From Lineus longissimus (lineage: Eukaryota; Nemertea; Pilidiophora; Heteronemertea; Lineidae), in NCBI RefSeq assembly GCF_910592395.1, contig NC_088309.1, positions 21,952,599-22,016,598 on the forward strand: DNA of 64,000 nucleotides, written 5' to 3'. Position 1 is the first letter of the stretch, and each line of letters begins with the position of its first letter. The notes beneath the pieces are model-generated. The model was not told where the DNA came from. It did not search any database and saw only the letters and a list, made by a program, of their open reading frames with translations. The translations under genes and the position numbers were made by a program. Positions 44,152 to 54,874 of this stretch are shown piece by piece.

Positions 44152-46786
44152 CTTGTCATTTTAATTAGATTAAAATCTATACAACTTTTAGATACAATTA
44201 ACTCGATAAAAGACGGTGCATTTGACCTGAAATTAACCTTGAGTTGATACGGTTGTTAACTGAAACTCCTAAAATGATGGGATAAGGGTCCTTTGACAAA
44301 AGATGAGGGCGGGGGACCCTGGTATGAAACTGAGACCCTAAGGGTTGAACCAGATACTCTACATGCAATGAAACATGAACCACGTGGGTAAGTAAAACTC
44401 CGCCAACAATAGTAAGATGGCACAGCAGAATGACGTTGCTGTCAACCCATCTGACAAACTAGATTTTCTTAGATTCAAATTCAGACCCCAGATCACACAG
44501 TCTAGTCAAGTGGTTTGGTTTCGAACTTTTTTACGCATCACAAGCTTGTTCGATACTTGACAAGCCGGGACCTGCTTGTGATCTTGGGCAAATCCATTTA
44601 CTTCAACTGGTCTCAGAATGCCTCATAAAACAGATATTCCCTGTACCAGGACCTGACTGCTTCAAGATTACAGAATATCTTGAATTAGCTCTCGACTGCC
44701 TGAAGTTCCAACGATTATGTAGGTATATAAGTTCACTTTAAGTCAAAACGTCAGGCACTTGGTAATATCCTGATGATGGATAGAGACAGTGGGTGTCAGC
44801 CATTGAAGGAGAATAATTAACACTTCTTATTCTCATTTGCATAATTGAATACTGATGAGATCATCTGCATGTAATGTGCAGGAAACTTGAAGGAAATATT
44901 CGGAGGGGATTCGCGACATATGGGAGGAGAGGTGTTTGACTGATGTTGCTACCGATCGTATCAGACCTTGTCAAAATATGATAGATAGCGGAGAGAAGAA
45001 GAGGAGGAAAAAGCCACCAGTTATTGGCAATGTGACATTGCTTTTATAAATGTTGCAAGTTGGGATGGGCCTCCTGACAGTATCATTAATATCGCATAAT
45101 CCCCTTCAGCAGATTGGGAGGAGGGACACGTTGTCAAATTTGCATATTTTGCAGATGTTGCTATTTTCATACATCTTTTGTCTATAACCTGTTACTATGG
45201 TAATAAAGCATGTATTCTTAAAGGTGTAGTTTGTTTGTGTCCATTGTTGACATCTGGCCTGTTGTTAATTTCAAATCACTAGACATGCCAGCATAATAAA
45301 AATTGGAATGTATAGTGTTTCCTTGTCAATTGATCATTGATAAAACAGCATTGTTGAAATTATTCAATGCGTGTTTACATTATTGAAAAATCTCAAATTC
45401 AATTTCAAAACTTTGAATTAACGATCCTTTAACATGTTACTATGGTAATAATCTTAAGATTACAGGACATTTTCCACTTTTTAAGCAATGACCTGAGGTT
45501 AGTGGTTAATTGCACAAGTCTTGTATTGCTGAGTGCCTAATCTCTACAGCACCCAAGAGGCTGATCAAAAGGGGGACAAAGTTCATACAACAAAAGAGGT
45601 CATTATCTCATGTAGGGCCACGTGATGCCAATTATTTTTTTGAAGGGTCCGGTTATTTTCTTCTGTACCCGAACCCCTGATGTCAAAATCATTCTTTATT
45701 TTACGTTGATGAGGGTTCAACCCTGGCAACCGCTACAGGATGATTTTCATCACATGGATTAGCGTTTTCGATGCAGCCAGATGCGATGATTGCTCCGATC
45801 AAAAGTACAAAGCATAAACTGCGCATTTATTCTCAGATTATACATGTTCATGAATCAGTCATTGTGAATTATGACTGTATCACTGAAGCGATATTATTCA
45901 TCTTTCCTTTTAACTGAGTCGAGATTGGTTGGTTGTCAGCATGTGGCCCATTCTTCAGTGATTTCTAGCGTGAAGTAAGTTAGGACGAGCGGTTTATTTA
46001 TTGTTCATTTTACTTGTAGGGTCTCTTGAGATTAGAAACTACCAAGAAAGTTTTCTCTCATTTTCTTAATTTGAAGTTGGACATTGGGTTGGCACTTGAA
46101 TAACGTTTTTTTTTTGTTTCTGTGGGAAGGTTGCCAGACCCCCCCCCCCTCTGTTTCTAAGACCTCACTGATCAGTTCTCTTTGGATGGGCCTGTGTCCT
46201 CTTTCCCAGATTTCTGGATCTGTTACTGAATGATCAGACATCCTAAGCTCCCAAAGGATAGTCCTTAAATTGTGAATCATTTTATGAACCAAACGACTTC
46301 TGGAAACATTTCAAAAACAGAGGGAATTTTGGATAACCACTTAAAAAAAGTTTATCTGGGATTTTTAAACCTTCTCTACAAATGGTGTGATCTTTAAGTA
46401 AAGCCTGATGAATTATAACAATGATGAACAAAGAGAACATCGGCCTGTAATTAGACGTCCGCCCGCCCGCCACGTCACAAAGGCAACAGATTCATTAAGC
46501 GACTCTCGCATTAGCAAACCCAAGATTAAGATAGTCACTTTTTTCACAAAAGAAACCTTTGAGAAAAAAGTATCAATCTCAACTGGGTTTTATGCGATAG
46601 TCATTTGAAATGACAAAGAAGGGAGCAGCATGTCTATTATTGTCAGCACTCCTGATGTAACAAACGTAATTGATGCAATTTGCCTCCCGTTGGACATGGT
46701 TGCTATTTTTGTCCCGCGCCCAGACAAGGATCAGGAGACAAACACGCATTGTCCCACATTGTGCAATGCATGCGCAGGATGTTTAT
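44152..46786. other. No gene seen
   Basis: Contains a near-identical 21-base direct repeat (45186-45206 and 45431-45451) built on an RFX-like palindrome, and a T-run plus 11-C run (46106-46149). A 66-codon plus-strand frame at 46408-46608 begins MNYNNDEQREHRPVIRRPPA over a CpG-rich patch but has no splice or other support. Confidence 0.45.
45186..45451 (+). repeat. 21-base direct repeat with RFX-like core
   Basis: AACCTGTTACTATGGTAATAA (45186-45206) recurs as AACATGTTACTATGGTAATA plus A (45431-45451), one difference in 21. The core GTTACTATGGTAA resembles the palindromic X-box GTTRCCATGGYAAC. Confidence 0.6.
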
Positions 46787-47005
46787 TCATTCGGCTGGTC
46801 CTCGAGTTGGTATATTTGGTACCACTAATCGCCCGAGGGAGACAGAATCTCCTCCATTCAATGTCAATCTGTCCAGAGCTTTGTCCACACCAGCAATTCG
46901 CACTTTCTTGAATTGGTTCAAATGCGCTGTAAATACTGCGACAATAGGGCGAGCTTGGGTACACTGGCCCATGACGGACTGCACAGATTCTGTGATAGCC
47001 AGCAG
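46787..47005 (-). CDS. Candidate terminal exon, 72 codons plus stop
   Basis: On the minus strand a textbook acceptor (TTGTCTGTCATTTTGACAG) ends just before 47005. The frame is open in exact register from it: LLAITESVQSVMGQCTQARP, then IVAVFTAHLNQFKKVRIAGV, DKALDRLTLNGGDSVSLGRL, VVPNIPTRGPAE, stop. A poly(A) signal AATAAA (minus strand, 46782-46787) overlaps the stop codon. Codon use is balanced and the segment is GC-richer than its flanks. No family is recognised. The plus strand is also open (46680-47045, 121 codons) but has weaker composition and no acceptor. Upstream exons were not identified. Confidence 0.42.
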   Translation of the reverse strand: MLAITESVQSVMGQCTQARPIVAVFTAHLNQFKKVRIAGVDKALDRLTLNGGDSVSLGRLVVPNIPTRGPAE

Positions 47006-47886
47006 CTGTCAAAATGACAGACAATACAATTTTTTTATTTTATAATTGCCTGCTTAGACCTGGGAAGGAAACATCTTGAGGAAGGTATTTTTAATGTCTG
47101 AGATCTAAGATTGCTCCTAGCTGTCAAAATGATAGAAATCATCAATCAAATTTTTAAAATCTATTTCAAAATGAAGTAATTATGAACTGTCCAAACTGTA
47201 AAAGACAACTTTTTTCAAGGACAGACAATATTAAGAGGAGGGAGCTGGACGCAGCTGCTCGAAACATCAAGGAAAAATCAAAACGCTTCCACTGCTTTTA
47301 TGACAATGAAGCCGATGCAATGTCGACATCCAAGTCATCCCAACCCAACTTGAGACACTACAAAAGTCTGTGAAATACGCAATACTGAGGAGGAAGTCCC
47401 CAGCTCACATCCTCAGCTGACTACCCTGAAATTAAACGGACTCTACGTGGGACATTGGGGTGGTTTGAGATGCTATATATTTACAGTTTGCATTAGTGTA
47501 TACCGGGTAAGATTCTGGCACCCTGGTGGTGGAGTTGCCAATCACTTTGGTCCGACATTAGAGCCTCTTCCAGTGCTACCAATGACACCAGACCATTCTC
47601 CAAGCAGGCTAGAACGAAAAGACCAAATTGAAAGCACAAGAAAAGTTACCAGAACCAAGTGTCTAGACAACTGTTTTTTTATGGAACAAAATTACATTCC
47701 TCTTATTGTCTGTCCATGCTAATGGCTCAGACAATCATGACGATGGCATCATCATCCAAATTGAACAGTAATTTAATTAATAGCCGATCTGCCTTGATCT
47801 TCTTTAGGAAAGCACCTACCAATAACGTTATTTCTAACTAACCAGAATCCAGAAAAGTACATGGCTTTGTATCTAATGCACTGCAG
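47006..47886. other. No gene confidently seen
   Basis: Plus-strand frames of 60-91 codons overlap between 47182 and 47841. None has clear splice boundaries. The motif CACCCTGGTGGTGGAGTTGCC near 47519 resembles the start of the ~111-bp repeat module seen at 42.5 kb. Confidence 0.4.
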
Positions 47887-47894
47887 TCTCATAC

Positions 47895-48059
47895 CTTGTT
47901 GGAATGGAACTGCTCCGCTGGACCACTCAGGTGGAGTAGGTGAAATAAAAGAGGCGAAAGTCGACAGTGAGTTTGTCTTCCGGCAAAGTGTGGATGCGAG
48001 GGATTAACGTTCAGTAAACGAGACAATGGGATGCTTCCTCCGCCACTTCTGACGTCCAA
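47895..48059 (-). CDS. Candidate symmetrical internal exon (strand uncertain)
   Basis: The minus-strand acceptor GTCTGGCCTTTGTTTGTCAAG precedes 48059 and a strong donor AAG/GTATGA follows at 47894. The 165-nt segment is a whole number of codons in phase 0-0: LDVRSGGGSIPLSRLLNVNP, SHPHFAGRQTHCRLSPLLFH, LLHLSGPAEQFHSNK. It is GC- and CpG-rich. However, the plus strand also shows a bounded exon (CAG acceptor at 47886, ACA/GTGAGT donor at 47967) with residues IPCWNGTAPLDHSGGVGEIK. Coding seems likely; the strand is not settled. Confidence 0.38.
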
Positions 48060-48158
48060 CTTGACAAACAAAGGCCAGACATCGACTGGTATTCACAGCT
48101 GTTCATTGGACTATTATTCAAATTAACGAAGTATTATCATTGAGAATATTAGCGTTTA

Positions 48159-48684
48159 TTAACTGTATATTTTGATGACAACTGTGAAAATGATCATTAG
48201 ATAATTTTGATGGATTTGCGGGAGTGAAATGGAAGTACAATGATCCTGAATGAAGAGTAAACCTGAATAACTGAGTGGCTGATTATTTTTCACAGGTGTT
48301 GGAGATCCTCTCCCAAGGGCTACATTCTTAAAAAAATCGTAACACTTTACCAAATATAAAACTCCGTGCAAGGGTAGCGGATTATACATCATGCCTTGAG
48401 GTGCAAATGGCCAAATTAGTGAGACTGGGACAGAATTACTACAGCTAACCTCTGTGGCTAAAGGAAAATAACAAATTTTACACATGGTCTTCCTAGCCAT
48501 CCTCCCTCTGACAACAAGTACACTCATCGCAAAACAAGTCGATGTGACAATCTACAGTTCTGGTCACAAGTAAGCTGCATTGCCACTCAACGGTTGCAAG
48601 TTTCAGCGGCACCATGGGCCCAGACGGGAGGTTAATCACAGCATCATGATAACTGCACAAGGAGTACTTCAGACATGATTGCAC
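48159..48684 (-). other. Two overlapping coding-like minus-strand frames
   Basis: Frame 1 (48493-48684, no ATG) reads PSGPMVPLKLATVEWQCSLL, then VTRTVDCHIDLFCDECTCCQ, and stops. It is GC-richer and Cys-containing. Frame 2 (48159-48527) starts at ATG and gives 122 codons (MSVLVVRGRMARKTMCKICY...). They overlap in different registers by 35 bases, so at most one uses that overlap. No domain recognised. Confidence 0.25.
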
Positions 48685-49393
48685 AGCGATGTTTCTAATA
48701 AGACCCTCATGATCATTAATTTTGTCTGAAAATATCAGACGAACTTGGCCGCCAGTTACCGCCTTCTAATCCATTTCCGAGACGCAAAAGAAGAAATGAT
48801 ATCATAATCTTTGGAACAAAGTAGCCCAACATCACATGGAAGCTTTGTTCCCGTCTAGCCGATCTGATAACAATTGAACACGTTTCCATGTGAATGGACA
48901 CAACATATCTCGCTTTTAATGGGTACTACGCTTCGTTGCGAGACAATTGAGATGGTTTCAAACATCAAATCGATTTTAATGAAGAAACCTGTTTAATGCA
49001 GACTGATTATCTATCATCTGGAGTTTGCAACTTGAGTCATTAAACTTGTCTTTCTTGCGGATTAATTGCAGACTGACCTTTTTTAAGTGATAGCTGATCA
49101 ATCGGTGAATAAAGAATTTATCCCATCTTGGCTACCTATTTTGGCAAAGATCAGGTAATGATGCACAAAAACATCATGCCAATTGTTGTTTGTGGGCTTA
49201 ATTAGGCCTACAGTCATGAGGAAAGCACCGTGTCCATTCCGGGGCTGAATTAGAGGACTGACACGTTTAGATGTACCATTGTGGTTGCATCAACCCACCC
49301 CATCCTGAAGGTTTAAAGCATTCTTTTTGTTGGTTAACCTTAGAAACACAAGCAAACCATGCTTTGATGAGTAAGACTTCATAGAGGAGGCAT

Positions 49394-49408
49394 GGGGGGG
49401 GGGGGGGG
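49394..49408 (+). repeat. 15-base G run
   Basis: Fifteen uninterrupted G residues after CAT. Confidence 0.95.
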
Positions 49409-49506
49409 TTCTTGTATAGTTTCCAGTCCATTTCAAATATGCCAAAGGATGTTAGGTATCCCAGCTTTTTCTAAGATATATACCCATTTCAAGTAAAACA
49501 GTGCTT

Positions 49507-49842
49507 TCAAATCATGGACTCTCTTCTTGTGACAATGTTAGCAAAATCATTCGTGTTGATGAACAAATAAGATATCATATATGCACAATGTGAATATCTT
49601 GCACAGAGTGTGATCATGTCACTAATTTTCCAATTACATTTGACATGGTTTGAACCAATAAAACTGATAGGCAAATTACTCTCAATTTGATTACACATTT
49701 GAGTGCCAGACACCATCAATTTCAGGTCTGATGCAAAGTGATGAATTTCTATTGTTGCCTCTATTGCTATCATAATAAAGGAAGGTGTCAAGACTTCATT
49801 AAAACAATGAAGCAGGCAAAACTTTCCACTCGCACGCCACAT
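49507..49842 (-). CDS. Candidate 111-residue ORF, unknown
   Basis: The minus-strand ATG at 49842 opens MWRASGKFCLLHCFNEVLTP, SFIMIAIEATIEIHHFASDL, KLMVSGTQMCNQIESNLPIS and on to NIVTRRESMI, stop. Six Cys, mixed hydrophobic/polar content, no signal peptide. It is AT-rich, so a frame of this length is borderline by chance. No family recognised. Confidence 0.28.
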   Translation of the reverse strand: MWRASGKFCLLHCFNEVLTPSFIMIAIEATIEIHHFASDLKLMVSGTQMCNQIESNLPISFIGSNHVKCNWKISDMITLCARYSHCAYMISYLFINTNDFANIVTRRESMI

Positions 49843-50032
49843 ATGTAGCTAAATAGGCCCTTTAGATTAAGTTACCATTCTGTCTAGTGTCCCACTCACT
49901 GAACTGCATTCCATGCACTTGCTTATTAAATTGGCCATAACATCACCATCCAACTCCAAAATCTTAAATATTTCATGATTAGTATTGTACCATTCATATT
50001 TGGGCGGATGTGAGTGATTTATTGACAAGGTA

Positions 50033-50046
50033 ATTGCCATGGTAAC
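50033..50046. promoter_or_regulatory. RFX X-box-like palindrome
   Basis: ATTGCCATGGTAAC differs at one position from the X-box palindrome GTTGCCATGGTAAC. RFX factors binding such sites control ciliary genes in animals; there is no evidence of a neighbouring target gene here. Confidence 0.25.
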
Positions 50047-50414
50047 AGTGCAATTGATGGGTCAAATTGAGGTGATGACACAATTAGGAGCCTGGCCCCG
50101 GTCAGCACCAAATACCCTCAGGGCCCTCAGGGCTAAATTGCATGACAAACCTTCGGTGTTGGAATTCTGGCAATTACAGGCTTGAACCAATACCAGCAAT
50201 GACATCTACCTATTTCCTACTGAAATAGAAAGTTGTCAATAAAATGACTCAAGGTTTGAGGTGTTTTATTAGTTTTGAATGTTGGAGAATAAAATAATCT
50301 GTCCAACACCCAAGGTACCAGCCACATCAGCTGATGCATTGAGGTGCTAGTCTTTTGCGAACTACGACTATATTTTCTGTCACATTTTGTGCCATGGGAA
50401 GAATCTCCTTTCAA

Positions 50415-52772
50415 AACGTGAGTGGGAGACCAGTTCTAGACAGTGAAGGTAACCAAGAGATTCCTGTTGCCACCTACATACATGGCATCAAAACACATAA
50501 TATTGGGTAGAAAGCTAATAACAGTCTCACAATTATTATTAGCTCTTTGTAAATACTATTCCTCCAAGAAATACTGCCATGGCATCTAAAACACAAAAAC
50601 TATCAACTGAGTTTCGATCAATATTAAACCTCCATTCGTGGGCGCCCGTTTATGACTTTACCATAAAGGACAACAACATCATTCTTCCTTGTCAGATGGA
50701 TGCCTCTTTACCACATGAGATACCAAAAATGTAAAGAGTCAAATTCTCCCACCTCTTTTATTTTGAGACTTACAAAAACTTCTGAAAAAATAAAATCTGC
50801 CCAATTTTTATTATGGCGGACTACAAAATTTCTTTAAATTTTGCAAATAAAATTACTCTTACGATATTTCTTTTCGCGGAAAAATCGCGGTCATTCGGGA
50901 AATCTGCAAAAATAGAATGTCCCAGAAAATATGTGATTTGAATATAAGCCAACACTTGGAGATTCAGGCCCAAATTGACTCCCACACTACCGGACATCGA
51001 GAAAGATGAACTCACCTACAAACCAACAAAATGTCACAGGGCTTCAGCACAATATTGTCGAATCTTATTCAATTGTACTGCATGATAGGAGATATTTATG
51101 TGAGGCCAGGGTCTCAGAGGTTACTGAACTTATTCCTGTAGGGGTGATTATACGTCCTGATTTCTGGATGCGCATCACAAACAGTATCTCATGGCATAAA
51201 GACAACTCACGACAAAATGCCAGAGGGCACCGCAGGTAACGTCAACACCATGGTTTTTCAATTTGTATCATAAATACATATATATATACATATATTGATT
51301 TCAGGGGGCGGTGGACTTGGTAAAGCAATATATCATGGTTGTCACAATAGTAAGAGTGCATTGGAGTAATATTGGATTAAACTGTTTTGCCCACTTCCTT
51401 TTTATAGGTTGTTTTTAATATTTCCCGTGGCGTATTAGGACTATCTCATTTCAAAGAACCCCAGTTATGAAATGAATTACACTGAAGATAAGACTCTACT
51501 CTTGAAGGAAGTCCGGCACAACACGCAATTAGCATCCAAAAAAAAAAATATTTCTAAGACCCAAAGTGCCCGACACACGGACGCTAAAAAAATACCACCT
51601 ATGGGTAGCATGCGCACAGGAAAAAAGAAAGATTGTCGGTTTCACGAACATGACCTTTGAAATGAAGCCTGTTCTTCACTACACAGGTACAGCTAATTTC
51701 GAACAACTTAGAGTGATTGGCGCTTCATGGTGGATACAGGCGGTAAATGGACAATATCTCTCATGCTGGTGTTTTTTAACAGGTTTAATGGCTGGCTTTT
51801 GATTACACTTCGGTACCACGTTAATCAGATTTAATGAACTCTGCAGGTGGAATGCTAGTTAGCGCGCAGAGTTGCACGGAGCTTTGTTTTGATGAGATGA
51901 AGCAGACATGAAAAAACTTGCATCTTCTAGAGGTACACACTTGGAGGCTGGACAAGAAGTCAGAGGCTGAAAAAATCTGAGCATTATGACAAAGATGGAA
52001 GATTGCCAAGAGAATGTTATTTCATCAAATGAGAGGACAATTGGTAGGGAGATTAAGAATGAGGCAATAAAGATGAAACCTGAAAGTGGCATTTTTTCAA
52101 CAGGATCACGACCAAATAAGTCGCAGACAACAAAAGGTAATGACAGAGATCCAAAGGAGGAATTAACAGTTCCACTCAGGAGTAAGATTGCTTGTCACAG
52201 TATACAGTACATCGTGCAGTTTCAGAGCAAAAGTGCACATCACATACGGAAAAGTTAATAAACCTCTAACATGAGCATGAAACACGACAGAGGTGTACGG
52301 TGCATTTTGTGCATCGCAAGCAAGGTTAATTATAGACATCACTGTCTCCAAACTCTACTTGACATCACTTTCATTGATTTTCAAATTCAGTTTGCTATAA
52401 CCTCTGCTAGTGTAATCTTACTCAGTTAAAAAAATCCTCCGTAAACATTTTGCAGCAAGTTATGCTACACGCACAAATTTAATGTTGACACGACAGAAAA
52501 TTTGCAATTTTTGTAACAAGTGAAGTTGTTCTATAGTAGAGATAGATAGTGTTCTGAATCAACAGGACCAGAAAAAAACATCCTGGCGGCAAGGTTGCAT
52601 GTGACAGAAGAGGAGGTGAATTCACAGCATGCAGAGATGACAATATTTGCTATATGTTTTTCCATCGCCTGCTGTTTTTCATCAATATGCTTAGTATTAT
52701 GATTTTTTTCGCCCACATATTTTTTCCTGAAGGTCAGAGCTGATCATTATTGATGACCAACGTGAAAGGGAT
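50415..52772. other. Mostly non-coding, several ambiguous frames
   Basis: Near 50750-50910 the sequence (TTTTCGCGGAAAAATCGCGG and flanks) has the look of a common dispersed foldback repeat. Around 51006-51239 a plus-strand 77-codon frame (SPTNQQNVTGLQHNIVESYS...) lacks splice support. An AT-dinucleotide tract lies at 51274-51297. Confidence 0.4.
51859..52135. other. Coding-like segment, both strands open
   Basis: Plus strand: ATG at 51986, MTKMEDCQENVISSNERTIG then Lys/Glu/Ser-rich residues, with a good donor AAG/GTAATG after ...KSQTTK. Minus strand: ATG near 52092, MPLSGFIFIASFLISLPIVL, a good-looking signal peptide, then a Cys-containing 50-residue tail. Antisense of Lys/Glu-rich coding tends to look like a signal peptide, so the plus-strand reading may generate the other. 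Unresolved. Confidence 0.25.
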
Positions 52773-53018
52773 ATGAATACTGAAGAGATGGATCCTGGGG
52801 CCTCGGGGCTCTTCAGCAGGAATAATATAAAACTCATTTTCTGTGAGTTTTTTCCTGCCCAAAAACAGACAAATGTGAATAGACCATGCTGTGACCTTAT
52901 GTTCCAGGGCCACAAGGAACAGAAAGCCTTATGTCTGTTAGATTCCTTTATTAAAGTATCGAGTTGTGAAGAAGCACATATTTCTCATGCCATCCCCGAA
53001 AACCACATTCCAAAATGA
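52773..53018 (+). CDS. Candidate 81-residue ORF, unknown
   Basis: The ATG at 52773 reads MNTEEMDPGASGLFSRNNIK, LIFCEFFPAQKQTNVNRPCC, DLMFQGHKEQKALCLLDSFI and ends HAIPENHIPK. Balanced residues, five Cys, acidic start; no signal peptide or membrane span. No splice site needed. Unrecognised. Confidence 0.28.
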   Translation: MNTEEMDPGASGLFSRNNIKLIFCEFFPAQKQTNVNRPCCDLMFQGHKEQKALCLLDSFIKVSSCEEAHISHAIPENHIPK

Positions 53019-53192
53019 CAATTTGATGATTTCTATACTAATTTGGACATCTCTCACATCGTATCTCCATCTCCTTGAAGCAACAACACTCCAAGGGTTA
53101 ACCAAAATACCCTTCAGACTTCATCCCAATCCAACCTCATGAAATCGTTAATCAATTCTTTTATTGACAAACCTTAGCCCATTATCCTCGAC

Positions 53193-53424
53193 CTAAAAGC
53201 ACACATGAGAGCCATTAAATATCTCGTGAGGGCCAAAGGTGAGAAAAACACCAGCGGAGGCTTTTTGCCAATAATGGTAATCTACAACCCTAGGTGATGG
53301 TGAAGAATACTTAGGCATCGGCGCTAAATCTGACAACATAAAAACGCCAGCAGGATATTTTCTCATCCAGAAGTAGACATCTCCGTCAACATCATTATCA
53401 TCGTTGATGACCTCTGGAGCAATA
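53193..53424 (-). CDS. Candidate terminal exon, extracellular-like
   Basis: The minus-strand acceptor GTATTTTTTGCCTAG ends just before 53424. The frame reads IAPEVINDDNDVDGDVYFWM, RKYPAGVFMLSDLAPMPKYS, SPSPRVVDYHYWQKASAGVF, LTFGPHEIFNGSHVCF, stop. DDNDVDGDVY resembles the first half of a Ca-binding DxDxDG loop (EF-hand or thrombospondin-3 style) but lacks the 12th-position Glu. YFWMRKYPAGVFMLS and YHYWQKASAGVFLTF look like an internal duplication. A preceding open segment (residues TDAITCLDNGSDISNGNGYL, about 53480-53570) would join in phase across a very short 49-nt GTGATT...CCTAG gap. This is one of the most coding-like segments of the window; family unknown. Confidence 0.43.
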
Positions 53425-54239
53425 CTAGGCAAAAAATACTCCTACAATCCCCTGAAGGGTTATTCAAATCACCGCCGTCTCAGGTATCCATTTCCGTTGG
53501 AGATGTCAGAACCATTGTCGAGACATGTGATTGCGTCAGTTGGTGCTACATTGAGCAATGCCGCAAAATACAACCGACACATTCAGGCGAAGTTATTCTT
53601 TCGTTGGTCGCTTTGTGCCGGAAACTTTTTGACAGTTTGACCGCATGTGGCTAACAGAATTTGATACTTGAGCACTGATGATGTTTTGCATTGTTGCAAC
53701 ATCAAAGCTTTGTGAGATTTTTATTGATCGCTTAGAGCAACACCGCCGCTGAATCTGGCACAGATATACTTTGTGAATAAGATGGAAATCTGTGAAAATC
53801 TAACAAATATACTAGATGCCAAAGCTGAAGCAGAAGACAAAGAAGATATGTTATATACAATCATTCTCCTCTGAAGTACTTGCTTGTTCTTGCTTATGTT
53901 CTGATTTTGCCACAGTTTCATGCTTGCATAATATCGCATCCAAGTGGTAGCGAATATGTTGTCCAGATTTACCAGTATCCAAGGTACTCAAATGTTGGTG
54001 AAATGTTGCCAGACGTTTAGTTATTGTAGCCTTGGAGAAAATGGACAGTTTCCGTGTGAAAGCTGTGAGATAAGTCAATTTTGAATGAACCACAATGAAA
54101 ACTAAAAGGTTCCAGGAGAAGCTGTTGACATTTCCTTTCATATTAACCTACAAGAGGAAACGCATGACCTTGAATCCACCCCTTTAGGTCCCTCAGACTC
54201 GGTCTCACTGATTTGCTTCTTCTTTTCCCTCTCGCTAAC
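53425..54239. other. Ambiguous coding-like and spacer sequence
   Basis: 53404-53640 is CpG-rich and open on the plus strand in more than one register (for example VGDVRTIVETCDCVSWCYIE after a CAG) and on the minus strand (above). No consistent gene model. Confidence 0.3.
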
Positions 54240-54327
54240 CTGCGACAGCAGAATACCCCGCATCAATGCCAGGTATTCACACTGTTGATTGAACCCAAAA
54301 CTACCCCAAACCGCAACAGAATGCAAC
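54240..54327 (-). CDS. Candidate 88-nt internal exon
   Basis: The minus-strand acceptor GGTGAATGTCTTCAG precedes 54327 and a CAG/GTTAGC donor follows at 54239. The segment reads LHSVAVWGSFGFNQQCEYLA then LMRGILLSQ, starting at codon position 3 and ending in phase 0. If the donor is skipped the frame continues VSEREKKKQISETESEGPKG to a stop at 54138, also coding-like. No domain recognised. Confidence 0.33.
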
Positions 54328-54402
54328 CTGAAGACATTCACCCAACGATTTATCCAAAATTTACAAAAATGACGCAGTGACCATTCTCTGCATTCTTAAC
54401 CT

Positions 54403-54874
54403 TCACAGGAAACGAAAAGAATGAACTGCTGAAATTAGAAATCCACTAGAACTAGACCATGAAAACGCCATTATCACCTTGATGCAAAAAGGGTTCCTTT
54501 TAGACTCTTTGAAGCAGGGGGCTAGATAATACCCTTTTGGGATCGCAACAATGGCCCGGAAATTCTGAGATGATATCACGACTGCCACGATATGAACAGG
54601 AAAGGTACAAATAACAACAAAGAGGCTAATTATTGGAGTTGTTTGTGTAGCAGCATTCATCACAAGCGGCCATTCTTCCACGATTCTTCATATATGGGTT
54701 TGACACAACCAGGAATTCTACCCTCTTATTTGAGGGTCTGATGCGTTGAGAGGGTCGCAGACAGGTCAGAGGGAGGCAGTGATTGTGAAACCCACAGTAG
54801 CAAGGGTATTCTTTTAACAATTGTTCCCGGTGATGGGGTACCCCCTCAGGGGGTGTCTGCACTTGTTCACGCAA
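54403..54874 (-). other. Two overlapping coding-like minus-strand frames
   Basis: Frame 1 (54626-54874) reads REQVQTPPEGVPHHREQLLK, then YPCYCGFHNHCLPLTCLRPS and a Lys/Arg-rich end with CDECC. Frame 2 (54403-54681) has a hydrophobic span (ISLFVVICTFPVHIVAVVIS), as in a membrane protein, and then a basic, Cys-containing tail. They overlap in different registers. The region is GC-richer than its flanks. Confidence 0.25.

Larger units (their letters stand above)
48716..50216. other. Mostly non-coding
   Basis: Contains a 15-G run (49394-49408), an X-box-like palindrome (50033-50046) and the ORF at 49507-49842. A minus-strand acceptor-like GATATTTTCAG near 48727 is followed only by short frames. 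Confidence 0.4.

Noticed and set aside
45700-45740. tRNA gene suggested by GGGTTCAACCC
   Set aside because: No A box, cloverleaf or acceptor stem upstream.
46126-46165. Fourth copy of the C-rich dispersed repeat
   Set aside because: Only the GTTGCCA plus C-run is shared; the flanking blocks do not align.
26341-50910. Foldback-style A/T and GCGAAA-rich patches (26.4, 28.7, 50.8 kb) as one repeat family
   Set aside because: Shared words are short and low-complexity; no alignable ends could be defined by eye.
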